Assembly (NCBI GenBank): GCA_027306745.1
Contig: DAHUZD010000315.1
Span: 1 to 10,800, forward strand
DNA: 10,800 nucleotides
Source of the DNA: Acidobacteriaceae bacterium
GTDB taxonomy: Bacteria > Acidobacteriota > Terriglobia > Terriglobales > Acidobacteriaceae
Reading direction: 5' to 3'
Made by a program: the position numbers and the translations under genes
Shown here: one piece after another, positions 9,601-10,800 of the stretch
How positions within the stretch are numbered: the stretch's first letter is position 1
Layout of the letters: the number at the start of each line of letters is the position of its first letter
Notes under the pieces: generated by a model
The model's input: the letters and a program-made list of their open reading frames with translations, nothing else
Told to the model about the DNA's origin: nothing
Database searches by the model: none

Positions 9601-9733
9601 CCTCATCTTCTCGCAGATTTTGACGCTCTACACCACGCCGGTCGTCTACCTGTTCTTTGACGGGCTGGCGCAGCGCTTCAAAAAGCAGCAGCCGCACGCG
9701 CTGGCCAGCGCGCAGCCGCTCGCCGTGGAGTAG
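6620..9733 (+). CDS. mdtB: RND multidrug efflux permease (MdtB-like)
   Basis: This 1037-residue proton-driven transporter sits in the inner membrane and takes drugs from the periplasm or membrane for export. It has the full RND length and layout: one N-terminal membrane segment, a large periplasmic loop starting with [10 protein letters not shown], a bundle of membrane segments, then the same pattern again. The proton-relay residues are present, with D401-D402 in [12 protein letters not shown] and K924 in [18 protein letters not shown] and A-P-L-E-R-Q-F-G are typical of the family. The GTG start at 6620 overlaps the adaptor stop codon (GTGA), which indicates translational coupling. No frameshift or early stop is seen. 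Assignment to the MdtB subgroup rests on the single adaptor followed by two permeases and on overall similarity; the substrate range is unknown. Confidence 0.96.
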   Translation: MSPSRIFIERPVATSLLMAAILLAGLIAYTQLPVSALPEVDYPTIQVTTFYPGASPQVMASSVTAPLERQFGEMPGLNQMTSISSFTGSVITLQFDLKENIDVAEQEVQAAINGAGTYLPADLPNPPIYSKVNPADFPILTLALTSKTLPLSTVEDLADTMLAQKISQLSGVGLVSIAGGEKPAVRVQANPMALASYGLSLEDLRTALAATNVNQAKGNLNGRLQSFTINDNDQLTSAQQYEPVVIAYRNGSPVRLSDVAAAINGAENSEESAWMNDAPAVILNVQRQPGANIITVVDRIRKVLPQLQASLPTSVQLVVLTDRTETIRASVHDVQFEMMLTIALVVMVIFLFLRNLAATVIPSVAVPLSIVGTFCVMYLLGYTLDNLSLMALTISTGFVVDDAIVMIENIARFLEAGETPMQAALKGASQIGFTIVSLTISLIAVLIPLLFMGDVVGRLFREFAVTLAVTILVSAFISLTLTPMMCSRLLRHKPEHEQSRFYHTTERFYTWVIAQYGKSLQWVLRHRTATLLVTLATLVLTLVMYVYVPKGFFPPQDTGVILGISEAPQAISFAAMAERQRARARVVLQDPDVESLSSFIGVDGTNMELNSGRIQINLKPRDQRKSTALEIIRRLQPQVNAVPGIQLFLQPLQDLTVEDRVSRTQYQYTLEDANATELADWAPRFVSQLQTLPQLRDVATDQQNDGLEAMLVIDRDTASRLGIDPQDIDNTLYDAFGQRLVSTIFTQLNQYHVVLEVAPEYQKNPTDLSHLYVKSASGLQVPLSEFTHYEQRRTSLAINHQGQFPVVTLSFNLAPGASLGQAVEAINQVKASLHMPASIDGAFQGTAASFLASLSNEPLLILAAIVTVYIVLGVLYESYIHPLTILSTLPSAGVGALLALELFHMDLDVIGLIGIILLRGIVTKNAIMMIDFALEAERTEGHTPEESIYQACLLRFRPIMMTTMAALLGGLPLALGTGTGSELRRPLGITIVGGLIFSQILTLYTTPVVYLFFDGLAQRFKKQQPHALASAQPLAVE

Positions 9734-9737
9734 CCGC

Positions 9738-10800
9738 ATGCATCTCTCCGCGCCCTTTATCCGCAGACCGGTTGGCACTTCGCTGCTGACGCTGGCCCTG
9801 ATGCTCTCCGGTGTCCTGGCCTACTATCTGCTGCCGGTTGCCCCGATGCCAGAGGTGGAGTTTCCCACCATCGGCGTCGGCGCGTCACTGCCCGGGGCCA
9901 GCCCAGAGGTGATGGCCAGTGCCGTGGCCACGCCGCTGGAGCGGGAGTTTGGCCGCATCGCTGGCGTGACGCAAATGACCAGCGTCAGCACGCTGGGCGG
10001 CAGTTCCATCACGCTGCAATTTGACCTGAACCGCAACATCGACGCCGCAGCACGCGACGTGCAGGCAGCCATCAACGCCGCGCGGGGCCAGTTGCCCAGC
10101 AACCTGCCCGGCAATCCGACCTATCGCAAGTACAACCCGGCGGATGCGCCCATCTTCATCCTGGCCATGAGCAGCGATGTGCTGACCAAGCCGCGCATCT
10201 ACGACTACGCCAACTCGATTCTGGCGCAGAAACTTTCGCAGCTGGATGGCGTTGGCCAGGTTTACGTGGGCGGCAGCTCCAATCCGGCGGTGCGCATTGA
10301 GGCCAATCCAACCACGCTCAGCAGCTATGGCATTGGGTTGGAGGCTGTGCGCACGGCTCTGGGCACCGTCAACGTGAACATGCCCAAAGGCTCGCTGAAA
10401 AATGCGCAGCAGCAGATGTTCGTTGGCGACACGGATCAGATCTTCGGCGCTGCCGCCTACCAGCCGCTCATCATCTCCTACAACGCAGCCACGGGTGACC
10501 CTGTGCGCCTGCGCGACATTGGCGACGTCATCGACTCGGTGGAAGATGTGCACACCTCCGGGCTGGCCAACGGCAAACCAGCGATTCTCGTTGTCGTCTT
10601 CAAGGCTCCCGGGGCCAACATCATCCGCACGGTGGACGCGATTAAGGCCGCGATGCCGCAACTGGCCGCCAGCATACCGCCCAGCATCCATCTCAGCACG
10701 GTGATGGATCGAACGCTGACCATTCGCGCAGCGGTGAATGATGTTGAGTGGACGCTGGTGATCTCCGTGCTGCTGGTGGTGTTGGTGGTCTTCTTCTTTC
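9738..10800 (+). CDS. mdtC: Second RND multidrug efflux permease (MdtC-like), 5' part
   Basis: This frame starts with ATG at 9738 and stays open to the window edge, giving the first 354 residues of a protein expected to be about 1030 residues. The N-terminus M-H-L-S-A-P-F-I-R-R-P-V leads into the first membrane segment (about 13-33). Then come P-E-V-E-F-P-T-I, G-A-S-P-E-V-M-A-S and T-P-L-E-R-E-F-G, the same blocks as in the preceding permease but with many differences, so it is a paralogue and not a recent duplication. The visible part ends in the second membrane segment, before the proton-relay aspartates. GGAG (9727-9730), within the end of the preceding gene, lies 7 bases before the ATG, and only four bases separate the two genes. 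It probably forms a mixed trimer with the first permease, as MdtB and MdtC do. Confidence 0.95.
   Translation, partial: MHLSAPFIRRPVGTSLLTLALMLSGVLAYYLLPVAPMPEVEFPTIGVGASLPGASPEVMASAVATPLEREFGRIAGVTQMTSVSTLGGSSITLQFDLNRNIDAAARDVQAAINAARGQLPSNLPGNPTYRKYNPADAPIFILAMSSDVLTKPRIYDYANSILAQKLSQLDGVGQVYVGGSSNPAVRIEANPTTLSSYGIGLEAVRTALGTVNVNMPKGSLKNAQQQMFVGDTDQIFGAAAYQPLIISYNAATGDPVRLRDIGDVIDSVEDVHTSGLANGKPAILVVVFKAPGANIIRTVDAIKAAMPQLAASIPPSIHLSTVMDRTLTIRAAVNDVEWTLVISVLLVVLVVFFF

Noticed and set aside
8930..9778. Open frame of 282 residues on the minus strand inside the first permease
   Set aside because: It lies fully antisense to conserved RND sequence, and its composition (many Arg, Gln, Asp, His) is typical of the antisense frame of membrane-protein genes.
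9885..10691. Open frame of 268 residues on the minus strand inside the second permease
   Set aside because: It is the same kind of antisense shadow as the frame inside the first permease and resembles it because the two permeases are paralogues.

Overview
This looks like an ordinary chromosomal segment of a GC-rich Gram-negative bacterium. I infer an Acidobacteriota member (Terriglobia-like). The support is the two-membrane efflux system, the zinc-type L32 and the protein sequences, plus intergenic GTCATTCTGAG/CTCAGAATGAC inverted repeats, which I associate with that group. The taxonomic call is by recognition only; no search was run.

Layout. Positions 1-309 hold no gene and are a mosaic of short inverted repeats. 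A small stand-alone Rieske [2Fe-2S] protein follows on the + strand (310-618). It ends 3 bp from the 3' end of fabD, which lies on the opposite strand. From 4982 down to 622 there is a tightly packed minus-strand cluster. In transcription order it is a HAD-phosphatase/UbiA-prenyltransferase fusion, a YceD/DUF177 protein, rpmF (ribosomal protein L32), plsX and fabD. The DUF177-rpmF-plsX-fabD part is the widely conserved link between ribosome biogenesis and the start of fatty acid and phospholipid synthesis. No fabH lies between plsX and fabD.

A 357-bp divergent intergenic region (4983-5339) separates this cluster from a plus-strand RND efflux operon. That operon has a membrane-anchored periplasmic adaptor (5340-6623), a first RND permease that overlaps the adaptor by 4 bp (6620-9733), and a second RND permease starting 4 bp after the first one stops (9738 to beyond the window end). 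One adaptor with two different permeases is the MdtABC arrangement, a proton-driven multidrug exporter. No outer-membrane channel or regulator gene is visible in the window.

I found no tRNA, rRNA, CRISPR array, insertion sequence, phage gene or defence system. No clearly undescribed system is present. The items most worth a second look are the HAD-UbiA fusion, which resembles decaprenyl-phosphate phosphoribosyltransferase, and the nested hairpin repeat upstream of the Rieske gene.
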